This document shows, one piece after another, positions 19,101 to 26,643 of a stretch of DNA of 36,137 bases. The stretch is from NCBI GenBank assembly GCA_029820945.1, contig JALGUJ010000039.1:1-36137 (forward strand), in the 5' to 3' direction. The notes under the pieces are model-generated. The model was not told where the DNA came from. It searched no databases and was given only the letters and a program-made list of their open reading frames with translations. Both the position numbers and the translations under genes were made by a program. Each line of letters begins with the position of its first letter. The stretch's first letter is position 1. This DNA comes from Candidatus Zipacnadia bacterium. GTDB taxonomy: Bacteria; Armatimonadota; Zipacnadia; Zipacnadales; UBA5352.

Positions 19101-19815
19101 ACTTCGCGAAGTCGTGCTGGGACCAGCGCCGGAACTCCTGCCAGTCGCAGAAGCGGCGCGACTGCTCGAAGCCGGTCGGCATCTCGACCTCGTCGAAGCC
19201 GCCCAGTTCCGTGCCCCAGGCCTCGTTGAGCGCCGCGATGGTGCCGTACTGCGCCTGTAGGCGCTCGCGGAAGGCCGCCTGGCAGACCGGGCAGTAGCAG
19301 CCGACCGTGCGGTAGGCGAACTCGTCCTGCGGGTAGTAGCCTAGCTGGAACGGCCGGTCGCGCAGGCTCTCGGCCAGCTCGATGAGGTTCGCCCGCAGGT
19401 GTTCGCGGTAGCCCTCGTTCAGGTAACAGACCTGGCTGCGGCGCGCCGGCGTGCCGTCTCGCGTCATCATCGCCGCGTCCGGGTGCTCGCGGATGTAGCC
19501 GCCGTCGTGGCCGACGGAGCCGGACCAGCCGAGGTACACGTGGTGGGCGGCGGCATCCTCGTAGCCCTCCACCGTCATGTGCGTGGTGGTGCCCCCCCAG
19601 TCCTCGGAGAACTCGTAGAAGCGGTCATCGCGCTCCGCCGACCACGTGAAGTCGTAGATCAGAAGGAACGGATTGCCGTCGGCGTAGATGACGCCGTTGC
19701 GGCCTTCGAAACGCTGTGCGCCCTGCCGCCAGGGCGGCTCGCCGGGCAGTTGCGCCCAGGCCCATGCGCACAGAGTCATCAACGCGACCATCGTCGCGAT
19801 TCGCGTCGGCTTCAT
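16165..19815 (-). CDS. Secreted GH42-like multidomain protein with altered catalytic motifs
   Basis: A 1216-aa protein with a signal peptide (MKPTRIATMVALMTLCAWAWA) and GGAGGAGG before the ATG. Residues about 30-380 match the GH42 (beta-galactosidase) barrel: Y-Y-P-Q-D164-E165-F at the acid/base position, the C173-Y-C175-P-V-C178 zinc-type cysteines, then A-A-L-N-E-A-W-G-T and F-D-E-V. Residues about 385-560 look like the flavodoxin-like trimerisation domain. Two Ig/CARDB-like domains (about 750-980) and a terminal beta-sandwich follow. GH42 needs Asn-Glu as acid/base motif and a second Glu as nucleophile. Here Asp replaces Asn, and the nucleophile strand reads L-C-M-P-P-D315-Y with no Glu. 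It may have a new activity or only bind. The gap to the upstream GH123-like gene is 230 bp. Confidence 0.8.
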   Translation of the reverse strand: MKPTRIATMVALMTLCAWAWAQLPGEPPWRQGAQRFEGRNGVIYADGNPFLLIYDFTWSAERDDRFYEFSEDWGGTTTHMTVEGYEDAAAHHVYLGWSGSVGHDGGYIREHPDAAMMTRDGTPARRSQVCYLNEGYREHLRANLIELAESLRDRPFQLGYYPQDEFAYRTVGCYCPVCQAAFRERLQAQYGTIAALNEAWGTELGGFDEVEMPTGFEQSRRFCDWQEFRRWSQHDFAKFVYDTLKAHDPNHMVIWSIPFWGSWTTAAGWWDFPEFSDVLMRHGIGYTGGSYRIHMLRDVAEWSGVPGNALCMPPDYNAGWVQMSLIMDCPRTGLSHVCIAGSPDPTYQGVADSDDGYARREPMYTVSRSINNQMYQLGDLYLLSEQRAPQVGVYVSDRTVLVNGTNTRQLNGLLQMLYDLNLDFQIFSEYNLGDLSRYPAIVVGPCSRVVNDDIAAQFRDYVAGGGNLVMLDGAFAADWYNQDAGSPGFGFEEVIGSTEAERTSMTAAMTVHAEAAPELQSLPAEAPVREAVSIRAPAGAAVIGTVGEDRPIVTLSEFGEGSALYMGADVGLTYYSSWTAGYRDVLETDEQAQALDDNAYGYDYRPPAGPEVEPAKGAKAWAEILRSYLRSRGIGDNVVVEGYTDGVGVLKAKSFRTGDSYWVGFANRIVEPGADHRERPPEELHQALADLPVRVRLDEGTAPEVAWLLSNTRYADGGKRAMQAVLPLETVERDGARWASFTLPELIDFANVVLMPRGERAAVLGIAIDRVSMTAGESLAATATIINTSGETISGTLRPGLEAGLVFGGEPAAFELAPGEQSSHSFAITTAEDVEPDFYQVNMVAALDGGGEVVSPWVEVQVLRDIIIRADTDRTIFPLGHLEPVLPVSVTVNTVDPSRLTASVEVGGGFAAEESALDLGELSGGQERTVQFRFTTDDDTPRMEEGTLTIAGTVRGEPFERSYPIRLAAGTVIYHKAEEYKTHASMVPEEMPLLALENSHVLATIIENNAVVHDLVLRDTGTDHLVPSPYPFGWVWYAFSAHWQTEEISGCGERVWVRIKGTHPEDGSPITMTISLAEGENHIRIDIDTGDAGPVSSTFYLMSRIGVDGHGERSIWPTADGLQELAWRKGRREVSAEDLTEHWMAVQDDVTGQTFGCIFSFPSLHHVDVHPGNNNFNYMIFHPRKDVPIGDITFVLSATLGEVDRVQELYRRLNLD

Positions 19816-19906
19816 GGCGCCTCCTCCAGTCTGCTGCTCTCCAGGTACTCGTCCCGTAAGCTCGTGCTGTCGCGCTTCGCGCCACGCTCGGGCTCCGCTG
19901 CCCGGC

Positions 19907-19987
19907 CCTCCTGACGACCTGCGCCACCAACTCGCCCGGGCCGACCTTCCGCGCACGTCCGCCTCGCCGGTTGTCGCCGTCAGGAGG
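19907..19987. repeat. 10-bp inverted repeat between two large hydrolase-like genes
   Basis: CCTCCTGACG (19907-19916) and CGTCAGGAGG (19978-19987) are perfect inverted copies 61 bp apart, in the 230-bp gap between the GH123-like and GH42-like genes. It may fold in the intercistronic RNA or be chance. Confidence 0.3.
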
Positions 19988-20045
19988 TTTGCCCTGCCCA
20001 CGCCAAACGTGCGCCGCAGGCCCACCCCCGTCTGCCGCGCCGCTC

Positions 20046-23000
20046 CTACCACCTCGGCTCGAGGAGCTTGACGAAGCAGCGCAGCCCCAGCGTCGCGCCC
20101 TCCTCGTCGCCTCCAATAATGACCGCGCACGGCCTGTCGGCCGTCCGCCCGGGCAGAATCATGTAGTCGCCCGCGCCCGGGTAGCTCTCGGACAGCTCCA
20201 GCTCCTCCGCGTTGAGGCCGTACTCGGCCAGGGCCTCCGGCGCGGGCAGCGCCTCGAAGATCACGATGCCGAAGCGGGCCTCCGCGGGCGGCATGGCCTG
20301 CTGCTCAGGTCGCTCGCCGAACAGCTCACGCGCCGCCGCAATGCCGTCGCGCACGATGGCCGAGTGCGCCGGGTCGGGGTCTTCGGCCTGAAGCAGGCTC
20401 GACCAGCCTTCGTTATGCGCCAGCACCAGCGTGTCGCCCCAGTAGAGGTCTGGCGCGAAGTCCACGTCGGGGAAAGCGGTCCGCAGGTCCGCGATGACCT
20501 GCAGCACGCGGCGGCGCGTCTCCCGAAGGTCCGCCTCCACGCCGTCCTGGGGGTAGTCGTAGTAGAGCCGGCCGCGGTAGTCGCGCGGCTCAAGCGTGAT
20601 GAGCGCGTCCTCCTCCGGGCCGACCAGCCCGTCGAGGGCCGCAGTGGCGGCGGCCAGCGCCGCGCGCTGCGCCCCGGTGTCGGCATCCTCCCGGGCCCTG
20701 CCGATCATCGCGCGGGCGAGGACGTGCAGATCGCAGTCCTGGTTGCCGTCGCGCAGGCCCCACCAGCACGGCGTTCGCACCGCCTCGCCCTCCTCGGGCC
20801 AGACGATGCGCGAGTCCGCGTGCCAGCCGTGCGCGTATGCCCACCAGCCCCAGCCGGGGTAGCCCCTCACGGCCGGGAAGAGCGCAAAGCCGCGCGCCCG
20901 CTCGTAGCTCACCTGCCACGTCTTGCCCGACCCGGTGTAGAAGCTCACCACGTCGCTGTCCTCAATAGCCACCAGCACCTCGCCGTTCGGGTCGGGCTCG
21001 CGGATGGTGTACATGAACTCGATGGCATGCTCCCCCTCGGCGGGATCGCCGCCATCGGGCAGGCTCACGTAGAGGGTGGGCGACAGCAGGGCCGCCACCC
21101 CCGTCCGCTTGTTGCCCCACGGCGAGCCGATCGTCTCCAACTCCTCGCCGTCCACGAGCACGCGCCAGGCGCTCAGGTGTGCCGGCTGAACGCCCAGCGC
21201 TTCGAACGGCTGCGTGGCGTATGTATCCTGCGCGCCGCCGTTGCCGTAGCCCGACCACGGCCCGCCGCCGATGTCGGCCTTGCGCGTGGCCGTCACGTAG
21301 CGCTTCGTGGTCAGATCGCGGAAGACCTGCGTGGACAGCCACTGAATCTGCCACGCCTCGGCCACGGAGTTCATCCGATTCAACAGCGTGGGCGTCGCCG
21401 CTACCTGCCCCGTGATCGTCGTATAGGGCCGCATCCCAGCCTGTCTGCACACCTCGGCCCTGGCGATCCAGTCGGGCACCTCGTCGGGCGAGATCTCGTC
21501 GCTCACCTTGACGAAGACCTCGGGGAAGCCACGCTCGACCAGCCACCGGCCAAGCTCGCTCAGGTACCACACGTAGACCTTGCGGAACTCCTCCGATTCC
21601 GGCGGCACCTCGCCGCCGAGCACACCGTAGATCAGAGCCGTCGTGGTGTACCGGCCGAAGCTGGGCGCGCCGGTCTCCGCCCGCCGGAAGCCGCGGAGCT
21701 GCGCCTGGTGGACCCACGGATTGAAGTAGGAGAAGTCCAGCGCGGGCAGGTCGTCGAGGTCCGCGAGAAGCTCGCGGCGGTTCTCCATCGCCTCCCCCAG
21801 CGTGATGTCGGTGCCACGCAGCAGCACTCTGTCGAAGGTCTGGTTCATGTTCAGCGTGATCTCGCAGACCGAGTTGCCCAGCTCCTCGCCGTCGTTGAGG
21901 TAGAACTCGAGCTGCTCCAGCTTCTCCGGAGTCAGGTCCGGGCCGCCGGTGAACATGTACGTGCTGCCGCCGTAGCCCTTAAGCCAGACCAGCCGGCGGT
22001 CGGGCAGTCGCACCGGCCAGACGTGGCCCTCCAGCGCAACGGTCTGCGTGCGGCCGCCCAGGCCGGTGAGCACCAGCTCCGCCGACACCTCGCCGGGCTC
22101 CCGCGCTTCCACGGGATGGAACACCACCTGGAGCTGCCGCACGTCATCGGGCGCCAGCGCCAGGCTCCGCGCGGGCAGCAGGCGGTGGCGGTCGTCATCC
22201 ATGCGCAGCAGCTCGAACGCCCCGGCCCCCTCGCCGGTGAGCGCCGCGGTCGCCTCGACGTCGGCGAAGGCCGCCACCTGGAGCGTCAGCGAGTCGCTGC
22301 CCTCCGTGGGGCAGTCGAAGCGCAGCTCGCTCAGCTCGGCGCCGGGGTCCTCGCCCCAGGTGCGGTAGAGCGTGAAGCCGCGCGCCATCTGCTCCTCGTC
22401 CGGCTCGACCTTCGGGCGCAGGTCCACCCAGTTGGGCAGCTCGGCGATCTGGAGCGCCCCCTCGCGCCACCACGCCGGGCCCACGAAGCGCGCGGCCACC
22501 TCGTCAGAGTACTCGCTCACGTCGGAGGTGAGGGCGATCCAGATGCGCGAGGTGACCTTCTGCCCCGGCGCCACCTCGCTGCAGATCCACTCCAGGGTCG
22601 GCGTCTCGCCCGACCCGCGCCAGAAGTAGAACTGCTCCAGGAAGGCCACGTCGGCGATGGCCATGATCCCGTGACCGGTGGCCCCGTCGATCACTCCGCA
22701 CCAGCCGGCGGAGAAGTCCTCGTGCCGGCCGCGCATCCCCGGATCGGCGACCACGCCGTCGGCGGTCGGGAGGAAGTAGGTCTCATCACCGGTGAGCGCC
22801 TCCCCGCCGGGGCGGAAGAAGTTGCGCTGCCAGAAGCGGCGCGGGCGCTGCGAGCCGTTGGCGACCGTCAGGCGCTCCTCGATCAGCGACTTGCCGTCAG
22901 CGACCACCAGCGTCTTGCGGATCTGGAAGCCGCCAAGCGCCGTCCCGGTTAGGGACACCACCGCCTCCGTGTCATCGTGGCGCAGCTCGGTCTGGTACTC

Positions 23001-23255
23001 GTAGGCGGCAGCGGTGAAGTCGTCACGGTCATCCAGCGCGCCGCCCTCGATCCCCTCCGACCAGACCACGTCCGCCTCCAGCCCCCGGTCCACGAGCGAC
23101 GTGATCCGCCCGCCCCACTCGGGGACCACAATCATGCGCAGTGTCTCGTTCTGCACCACGATCTGGTGGTGATCCCCGGCATCGATCACCTCAAGCTCGA
23201 CGGCGCAGACGGGAGCGACCGTGAGAAGCAGCAGCGCAATTGTAGGTGCCCGCAT
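20046..23255 (-). CDS. Secreted GH123-like (DUF4091-type) multidomain protein
   Basis: A 1069-aa protein with a signal peptide (MRAPTIALLLLTVAPVCA) and a GGGAGG SD. Domains in order: a galactose-mutarotase-like beta sandwich (about 20-260, with P-E-W-G-G-R-I); beta-sandwich linkers (about 290-415); a TIM-barrel-like region (about 420-850) with V-S-D586-E587-I, the Asp-Glu pair used by GH123 N-acetylgalactosaminidases, a probable beta insertion at about 660-790, and the closing motif G-W-W-A-Y-A-H-G-W...W-G-L-R-D-G-N-Q-D resembling the GH123 L-R-E-G-I-E-D end; and a C-terminal domain (about 990-1069) like the GH20 N-terminal beta/alpha domain (Y-M-I-L-P...A-V-I-I-G-G-D-E-E-G-A). Earlier starts up to 23396 lack SD and signal peptide. 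The substrate is unproven. Confidence 0.7.
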   Translation of the reverse strand: MRAPTIALLLLTVAPVCAVELEVIDAGDHHQIVVQNETLRMIVVPEWGGRITSLVDRGLEADVVWSEGIEGGALDDRDDFTAAAYEYQTELRHDDTEAVVSLTGTALGGFQIRKTLVVADGKSLIEERLTVANGSQRPRRFWQRNFFRPGGEALTGDETYFLPTADGVVADPGMRGRHEDFSAGWCGVIDGATGHGIMAIADVAFLEQFYFWRGSGETPTLEWICSEVAPGQKVTSRIWIALTSDVSEYSDEVAARFVGPAWWREGALQIAELPNWVDLRPKVEPDEEQMARGFTLYRTWGEDPGAELSELRFDCPTEGSDSLTLQVAAFADVEATAALTGEGAGAFELLRMDDDRHRLLPARSLALAPDDVRQLQVVFHPVEAREPGEVSAELVLTGLGGRTQTVALEGHVWPVRLPDRRLVWLKGYGGSTYMFTGGPDLTPEKLEQLEFYLNDGEELGNSVCEITLNMNQTFDRVLLRGTDITLGEAMENRRELLADLDDLPALDFSYFNPWVHQAQLRGFRRAETGAPSFGRYTTTALIYGVLGGEVPPESEEFRKVYVWYLSELGRWLVERGFPEVFVKVSDEISPDEVPDWIARAEVCRQAGMRPYTTITGQVAATPTLLNRMNSVAEAWQIQWLSTQVFRDLTTKRYVTATRKADIGGGPWSGYGNGGAQDTYATQPFEALGVQPAHLSAWRVLVDGEELETIGSPWGNKRTGVAALLSPTLYVSLPDGGDPAEGEHAIEFMYTIREPDPNGEVLVAIEDSDVVSFYTGSGKTWQVSYERARGFALFPAVRGYPGWGWWAYAHGWHADSRIVWPEEGEAVRTPCWWGLRDGNQDCDLHVLARAMIGRAREDADTGAQRAALAAATAALDGLVGPEEDALITLEPRDYRGRLYYDYPQDGVEADLRETRRRVLQVIADLRTAFPDVDFAPDLYWGDTLVLAHNEGWSSLLQAEDPDPAHSAIVRDGIAAARELFGERPEQQAMPPAEARFGIVIFEALPAPEALAEYGLNAEELELSESYPGAGDYMILPGRTADRPCAVIIGGDEEGATLGLRCFVKLLEPRW

Positions 23256-23466
23256 CCGACCTGCCTCCCTGAAGCATCCCCGAACTGTGACTCCGCATCG
23301 TCTCTTCCTCGCGTCCGATCGAGAGACCTCCCACAGTCTGCCGCAGCGGAGCTCTGATCTGCACGTTAAGAAAGGTTCTCCTGAAGGGAGGGACAAACAG
23401 GAGAGAGGGAGAATGCACGTTTATGAGAGACCTTAGGCGATCTTGATGTGCAGAGGAGCGATGGCG
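23256..23466. promoter_or_regulatory. Divergent control region between hydrolase-like and pseudopilin clusters
   Basis: This 211-bp region must drive both the minus-strand GH123-like operon and the plus-strand pseudopilins. It contains a locally A/G-rich core at 23368-23425 and two direct copies of TGCACGTT (23360-23367 and 23414-23421), 54 bp apart, which could be regulator sites. Candidate -35/-10 pairs are too weak to name. Confidence 0.35.
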
Positions 23467-24051
23467 ATGAGAAGAGGCTTTACCCTGATCGAACTCCTCG
23501 TTGTGATCGCGATCATAGCGATCCTAGCGGCCATTCTGTTCCCGGTCTTCGCGCGAGCGCGAGCCAAGGCGCAGCAGAACTCATGCTTGAGCAACATCAA
23601 GCAACTGACGCTTGGTCTCTTGATGTATGCCCAGGACTACGATAGCCGTCTCGCGAGCTATTGGAACAGCCCCGACGGTGGCACAACGCGTTACCACTGG
23701 TGGGACCAGACCAGGCCGTACATCCAGAACGACCAGGTGCTGCAGTGCCCATCGCGGCCTCTGGATGGCTCCGTGACCTACGGCTACCCGTCCTACCTGT
23801 GGCGCCAGGCGCTGGCGAAGTTCGAAAGGCCCGCACAGACGGTGGCCCTGCACGACAGCATGAATGGCTACAGCTACAACCCCGATACCAGCTACGGCGA
23901 CACCCTCGACCATTTCATCTACTACCTCTCTGACGATCACGTGGAGCCGCACATGGACGGCCTGAACCTGTCCTTCCTCGACGGCCATGCGAAGTACATG
24001 AGCGCATCGGCCGCCTACGGGGCCGACATCTGGAGCGATTACGCCCCATGA
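23467..24051 (+). CDS. Type IV pilin-like/pseudopilin, DUF1559 (H-X9-DG) family, copy A
   Basis: A 194-aa pseudopilin: [16 protein letters not shown], then [15 protein letters not shown], a globular domain and H-M-D-G...F-L-D-G-H-A-K-Y. Three in-frame starts compete: TTG 23443, ATG 23461 and ATG 23467. AGGAG at 23454-23458 is only 2 nt from the second ATG and 8 nt from the third, so 23467 is chosen; that also gives the same leader as the paralogues. It is the first of three tandem pseudopilins and reads divergently from the GH123-like gene. The segment after the helix (RAKAQQ) differs from the REKARQ of the other three copies. Confidence 0.93.
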   Translation: MRRGFTLIELLVVIAIIAILAAILFPVFARARAKAQQNSCLSNIKQLTLGLLMYAQDYDSRLASYWNSPDGGTTRYHWWDQTRPYIQNDQVLQCPSRPLDGSVTYGYPSYLWRQALAKFERPAQTVALHDSMNGYSYNPDTSYGDTLDHFIYYLSDDHVEPHMDGLNLSFLDGHAKYMSASAAYGADIWSDYAP

Positions 24052-24098
24052 GCGGCCCTGCAAAGCGTATCGCATCCCGAGAACGGAGGGTGATTGAC

Positions 24099-24713
24099 AT
24101 GCGACGGGGCTTTACCCTGATCGAGCTGCTGGTGGTCATAGCGATCATCGCCATCCTCGCGGCGATCCTCTTCCCGGTCTTCGCAAGAGCCCGAGAGAAG
24201 GCGAGACAGTCAAGCTGTCTGAGCAACATCAAGCAGATCGGGACCGGCGTTCTCATGTACGTACAGGACTACGATCAGCGCTTCCCGCTCGCGGTGTGGT
24301 ACGGTGCGGCGGCGCAGTGGTACAACTCGGTGCGACCGTACGTGCAGAACGAGCAGATATTCTACTGCCCCACGCAAATGCCCTTGAACGATCCGCCCAC
24401 CATCGCCGGTGGGCGCAACTACGAGTACAACGGATACGGGCTGGTCTACGAACTCGGCGGCGGTACCAGTCGCGGTGGGGCGAACGTAGACGCAGTGCGA
24501 GCGCCCGCGGAGACGTGGCTCCTCGCCGAGATTGAGCGCGAGGGCAACGGCGCCTTCACCAGCACCGGGGCCTGGGGCTACTCGACGATGGACTTCAACG
24601 TTCACAACGGTGGCAGCAACTACGCGTTCTGTGATGGACACACCAAGTGGCTGAATGAGAGCACGGCCAGAGGCGATTACTCGCACTACATGTATCAGGC
24701 ATCGGAGCAGTAG
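24099..24713 (+). CDS. Type IV pilin-like/pseudopilin, DUF1559 (H-X9-DG) family, copy B
   Basis: A 204-aa pseudopilin with the same leader and helix as its neighbours and an H-N-G-G...F-C-D-G-H-T-K-W motif near the C-terminus. The ATG at 24099 has GGAGGG 8-9 nt upstream, whereas the upstream open frame, whose ATG overlaps the previous stop, lacks the prepilin leader at its start. The globular part is tyrosine- and asparagine-rich and diverges strongly from copies A and C, while the first 45 residues are nearly identical. It is 47 nt after copy A and probably co-transcribed. Confidence 0.93.
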   Translation: MRRGFTLIELLVVIAIIAILAAILFPVFARAREKARQSSCLSNIKQIGTGVLMYVQDYDQRFPLAVWYGAAAQWYNSVRPYVQNEQIFYCPTQMPLNDPPTIAGGRNYEYNGYGLVYELGGGTSRGGANVDAVRAPAETWLLAEIEREGNGAFTSTGAWGYSTMDFNVHNGGSNYAFCDGHTKWLNESTARGDYSHYMYQASEQ

Positions 24714-24826
24714 GCTCCGAGCGTGTGACGGAACCCTTCGCAGCCCGGGCTCGCGGGCGGACGGCCCGGCGCTCTTGCGGCCGCCCTTCACCCGTGCCCG
24801 GTCGTCAATAGCCCGAGGCAAAGGAG

Positions 24827-24898
24827 GTGACGACGGCGACGCAGCGAATATGGTACGATAGTGTTGGTCCAACTCAGCCCGACAAGGAGGAATCCTGA
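24827..24898 (+). CDS. Possible 23-codon upstream ORF coupled to pseudopilin copy C
   Basis: A GTG at 24827 with GAGG 8 nt upstream opens 23 codons (start M-T-T-A-T-Q-R) and stops in a TGATG overlap with the ATG of copy C. No similarity is recognised. It overlaps a possible extended -10 (TGGTACGAT, 24851-24859), and the two readings compete: if that promoter is real, the transcript would start inside the ORF. Confidence 0.25.
   Translation: MTTATQRIWYDSVGPTQPDKEES
24851..24859 (+). promoter_or_regulatory. Possible extended -10 before pseudopilin copy C
   Basis: TGGTACGAT fits TGn plus a -10 matching TATAAT at 4/6, about 40 nt before the ATG, with no recognisable -35. A separate promoter would let copy C be expressed apart from A and B. 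Confidence 0.25.
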
Positions 24899-25518
24899 TG
24901 AAGAGGGGCTTCACTCTGATCGAGCTGCTGGTCGTGATCGCCATCATCGCGATCCTCGCGGCGATCCTCTTCCCGGTCTTCGCCCGGGCGCGCGAGAAGG
25001 CACGCCAGTCGTCCTGTCTCTCGAACATGAAACAGCTCATGCTGGCCTTCCAGATGTATGTCCAGGACTATGACGAGGTCACGAATCTGGTGCTGTACGG
25101 GCCGGACGAGTGCCACTGGTACAACACCTTCGTGCCCTACATCAAGAACGACGACGTCCTGATATGCCCCAGCGACCCCGACCTTCCGGTCGCCTACGCC
25201 CAGCCCTATCACTGGGGCTACTACCATCTCTATAAGCGAAGCGCCACGAGCTCCTATGGCGGAGGTGTGCCGCTGGCGAAGATCATGCATCCCGCCGAGG
25301 TGTGCGCCTTCGGCGAGACCGCCGAGGACGCCAGCACGCACAACGGCGCCTTCAACAGCAGCGGGCTGTGGGGCTACGCAATGTGGGCGCCCGACCGGCA
25401 CAACGATGGCATGAACTGCGGCATGGTCGATGGGCACGCCAAGTGGTACACGCACAACTACCTGGTGACCGAGTACAACAAGGGCTCCAGCTCGCGGTTC
25501 TTCGCCGACGCCGACTAG
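24898..25518 (+). CDS. Type IV pilin-like/pseudopilin, DUF1559 (H-X9-DG) family, copy C
   Basis: A 206-aa pseudopilin starting [16 protein letters not shown] with [19 protein letters not shown]...M-V-D-G-H-A-K-W gives the H-X9-DG motif. Four to five conserved positions between ([13 protein letters not shown]) match the Y-I-x-N-D-Q-x-x-x-C-P-S segment of the minus-strand copy and copy A, marking a shared core. A perfect AAGGAGG SD lies 7 nt before the ATG, the strongest of the four copies. It is separated from copy B by 184 bp and so may be transcribed independently. Confidence 0.94.
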   Translation: MKRGFTLIELLVVIAIIAILAAILFPVFARAREKARQSSCLSNMKQLMLAFQMYVQDYDEVTNLVLYGPDECHWYNTFVPYIKNDDVLICPSDPDLPVAYAQPYHWGYYHLYKRSATSSYGGGVPLAKIMHPAEVCAFGETAEDASTHNGAFNSSGLWGYAMWAPDRHNDGMNCGMVDGHAKWYTHNYLVTEYNKGSSSRFFADAD

Positions 25519-25587
25519 TACTGCGGCCACAGCAGCTCGGGCCTTGCGCGCCGACGGCTGTGTGAGGCCACGTATCGAGGACAATGG

Positions 25588-25644
25588 GCACCCCCTCACC
25601 CGGATGCGGCGTTATCCGCCGCGCGCATCCGCGCGAGGGGGTGC
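25588..25644. other. Long structured hairpin upstream of larB
   Basis: GCACCCCCTC (25588-25597) pairs perfectly with GAGGGGGTGC (25635-25644). Inside, GGATGCG pairs with CGCATCC, and GCG pairs with CGC around a small loop. The composite stem spans 57 nt. No T-tract follows. A second hairpin (ATGCCC with GGGCAT) lies near 25721-25741. Either the terminator of the pseudopilin unit or a structured leader of larB. Confidence 0.55.
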
Positions 25645-25771
25645 TTGAGCGTCTGCGGCCGAGCCCGACGGCGGTCCGCGCCTCTCCATGGGGCCGGGCA
25701 AGGCCGGGGCGCAGGACGGGAATGCCCCCCCGGGAGGGCATCGGTGCCCGGGCCGCGAACCTCCGGGCGCG

Positions 25772-26542
25772 ATGGACAGGGAGCAGCTCCGCCAGCTCAT
25801 GGCACAGGTTCGCGCCGGTGAACTTCACCCCGACGAGGCGGTGGAACGCCTCCGCTCGCTGCCCTTCGAGGACCTGGGCTTCGCGAAGGTCGATCACCAC
25901 CGCGCCCTGCGCCGGGGGTTCCCCGAGACCGTGCTGGCGGAGGGCAAGACGCCCGCGCAGGTGGCCGGCATCCTGGAGTCGCTGTCCCAGGGGGCGCCGC
26001 TGGTCATCGCCAGTCGCGCCTCGCCCGAGCACTTCGTGGCGGTGCGGGAGCGCATTCCGCACGCGGCCTACCACGAGGAGGCGCGCATCATCCGGGTGGG
26101 GCCGATCCCCGAGCCGGTGGAGGGGAGCGCGCCTGTCGCGGTGGTGACCGCCGGGACCTCCGACATCCCCGTCGGCGAGGAGGCCGCGGTCACCGCGGAG
26201 CTGGCCGCCTGCCGGGTCGAGCGCATCTATGACGTCGGCGTGGCGGGCATCCACCGCCTGCTCGGTCACCGCGAGCAGCTCGTGCGCGCGGGCGCCATCG
26301 TGGTGGCCGCCGGGATGGAGGGCGCGCTGGCGAGCGTCGTCGGCGGGCTGGTGGATTCGCCGGTGATCGCGGTGCCCACCAGCGTGGGCTACGGCGCGGC
26401 CTTCGAGGGGCTCGCCGCGCTGCTGGGCATGCTCAACTCCTGCGCGTCGGGCGTCGTGGTCGTGAACATCGACAACGGCTTCGGCGCCGGCCGCTTCGCC
26501 GCCATGATCGTGCGCAGAATGGCTGCGGAGAAGAGCCCCTGA
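25772..26542 (+). CDS. larB: LarB-like nickel-pincer-nucleotide biosynthesis protein
   Basis: A 256-aa protein. In LarB of lactobacilli this family carboxylates and hydrolyses nicotinic acid adenine dinucleotide, the first step to the Ni-pincer cofactor. The N-terminal helical part has V-D-H-H-R-x-L-R-x-G-F-P-E, the typical LarB signature, and E-G-K-T. The C-terminal PurE-like domain has T-A-G-T-S-D-I-P-V-G-E-E-A and G-M-E-G-A-L. The ATG at 25772 matches the family N-terminus, but no SD is seen, so translation may depend on a coupled or structured leader. LarC and LarE are not in this window. It lies 101 bp upstream of the sulfatase, an unusual neighbour. Confidence 0.85.
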   Translation: MDREQLRQLMAQVRAGELHPDEAVERLRSLPFEDLGFAKVDHHRALRRGFPETVLAEGKTPAQVAGILESLSQGAPLVIASRASPEHFVAVRERIPHAAYHEEARIIRVGPIPEPVEGSAPVAVVTAGTSDIPVGEEAAVTAELAACRVERIYDVGVAGIHRLLGHREQLVRAGAIVVAAGMEGALASVVGGLVDSPVIAVPTSVGYGAAFEGLAALLGMLNSCASGVVVVNIDNGFGAGRFAAMIVRRMAAEKSP

Positions 26543-26643
26543 CCGGGAGGCCAGGCGACCTCGGATTGACATGCCGGTGGCCCATCGTCCCCAACCGCCC
26601 TTTGCCAACTCCCCATTGCTCGCGCTGACAGGAGGCGATCACC

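Noticed and set aside
23443-23466. Earlier starts (TTG 23443, ATG 23461) for pseudopilin copy A
   Set aside because: The AGGAG is badly spaced for them, and the paralogues start at [10 protein letters not shown].
25588-25741. Nickel/cobalt or cobalamin riboswitch before larB
   Set aside because: Stems exist, but I could not match any conserved core of a known riboswitch class; kept only as an unexplained structure.
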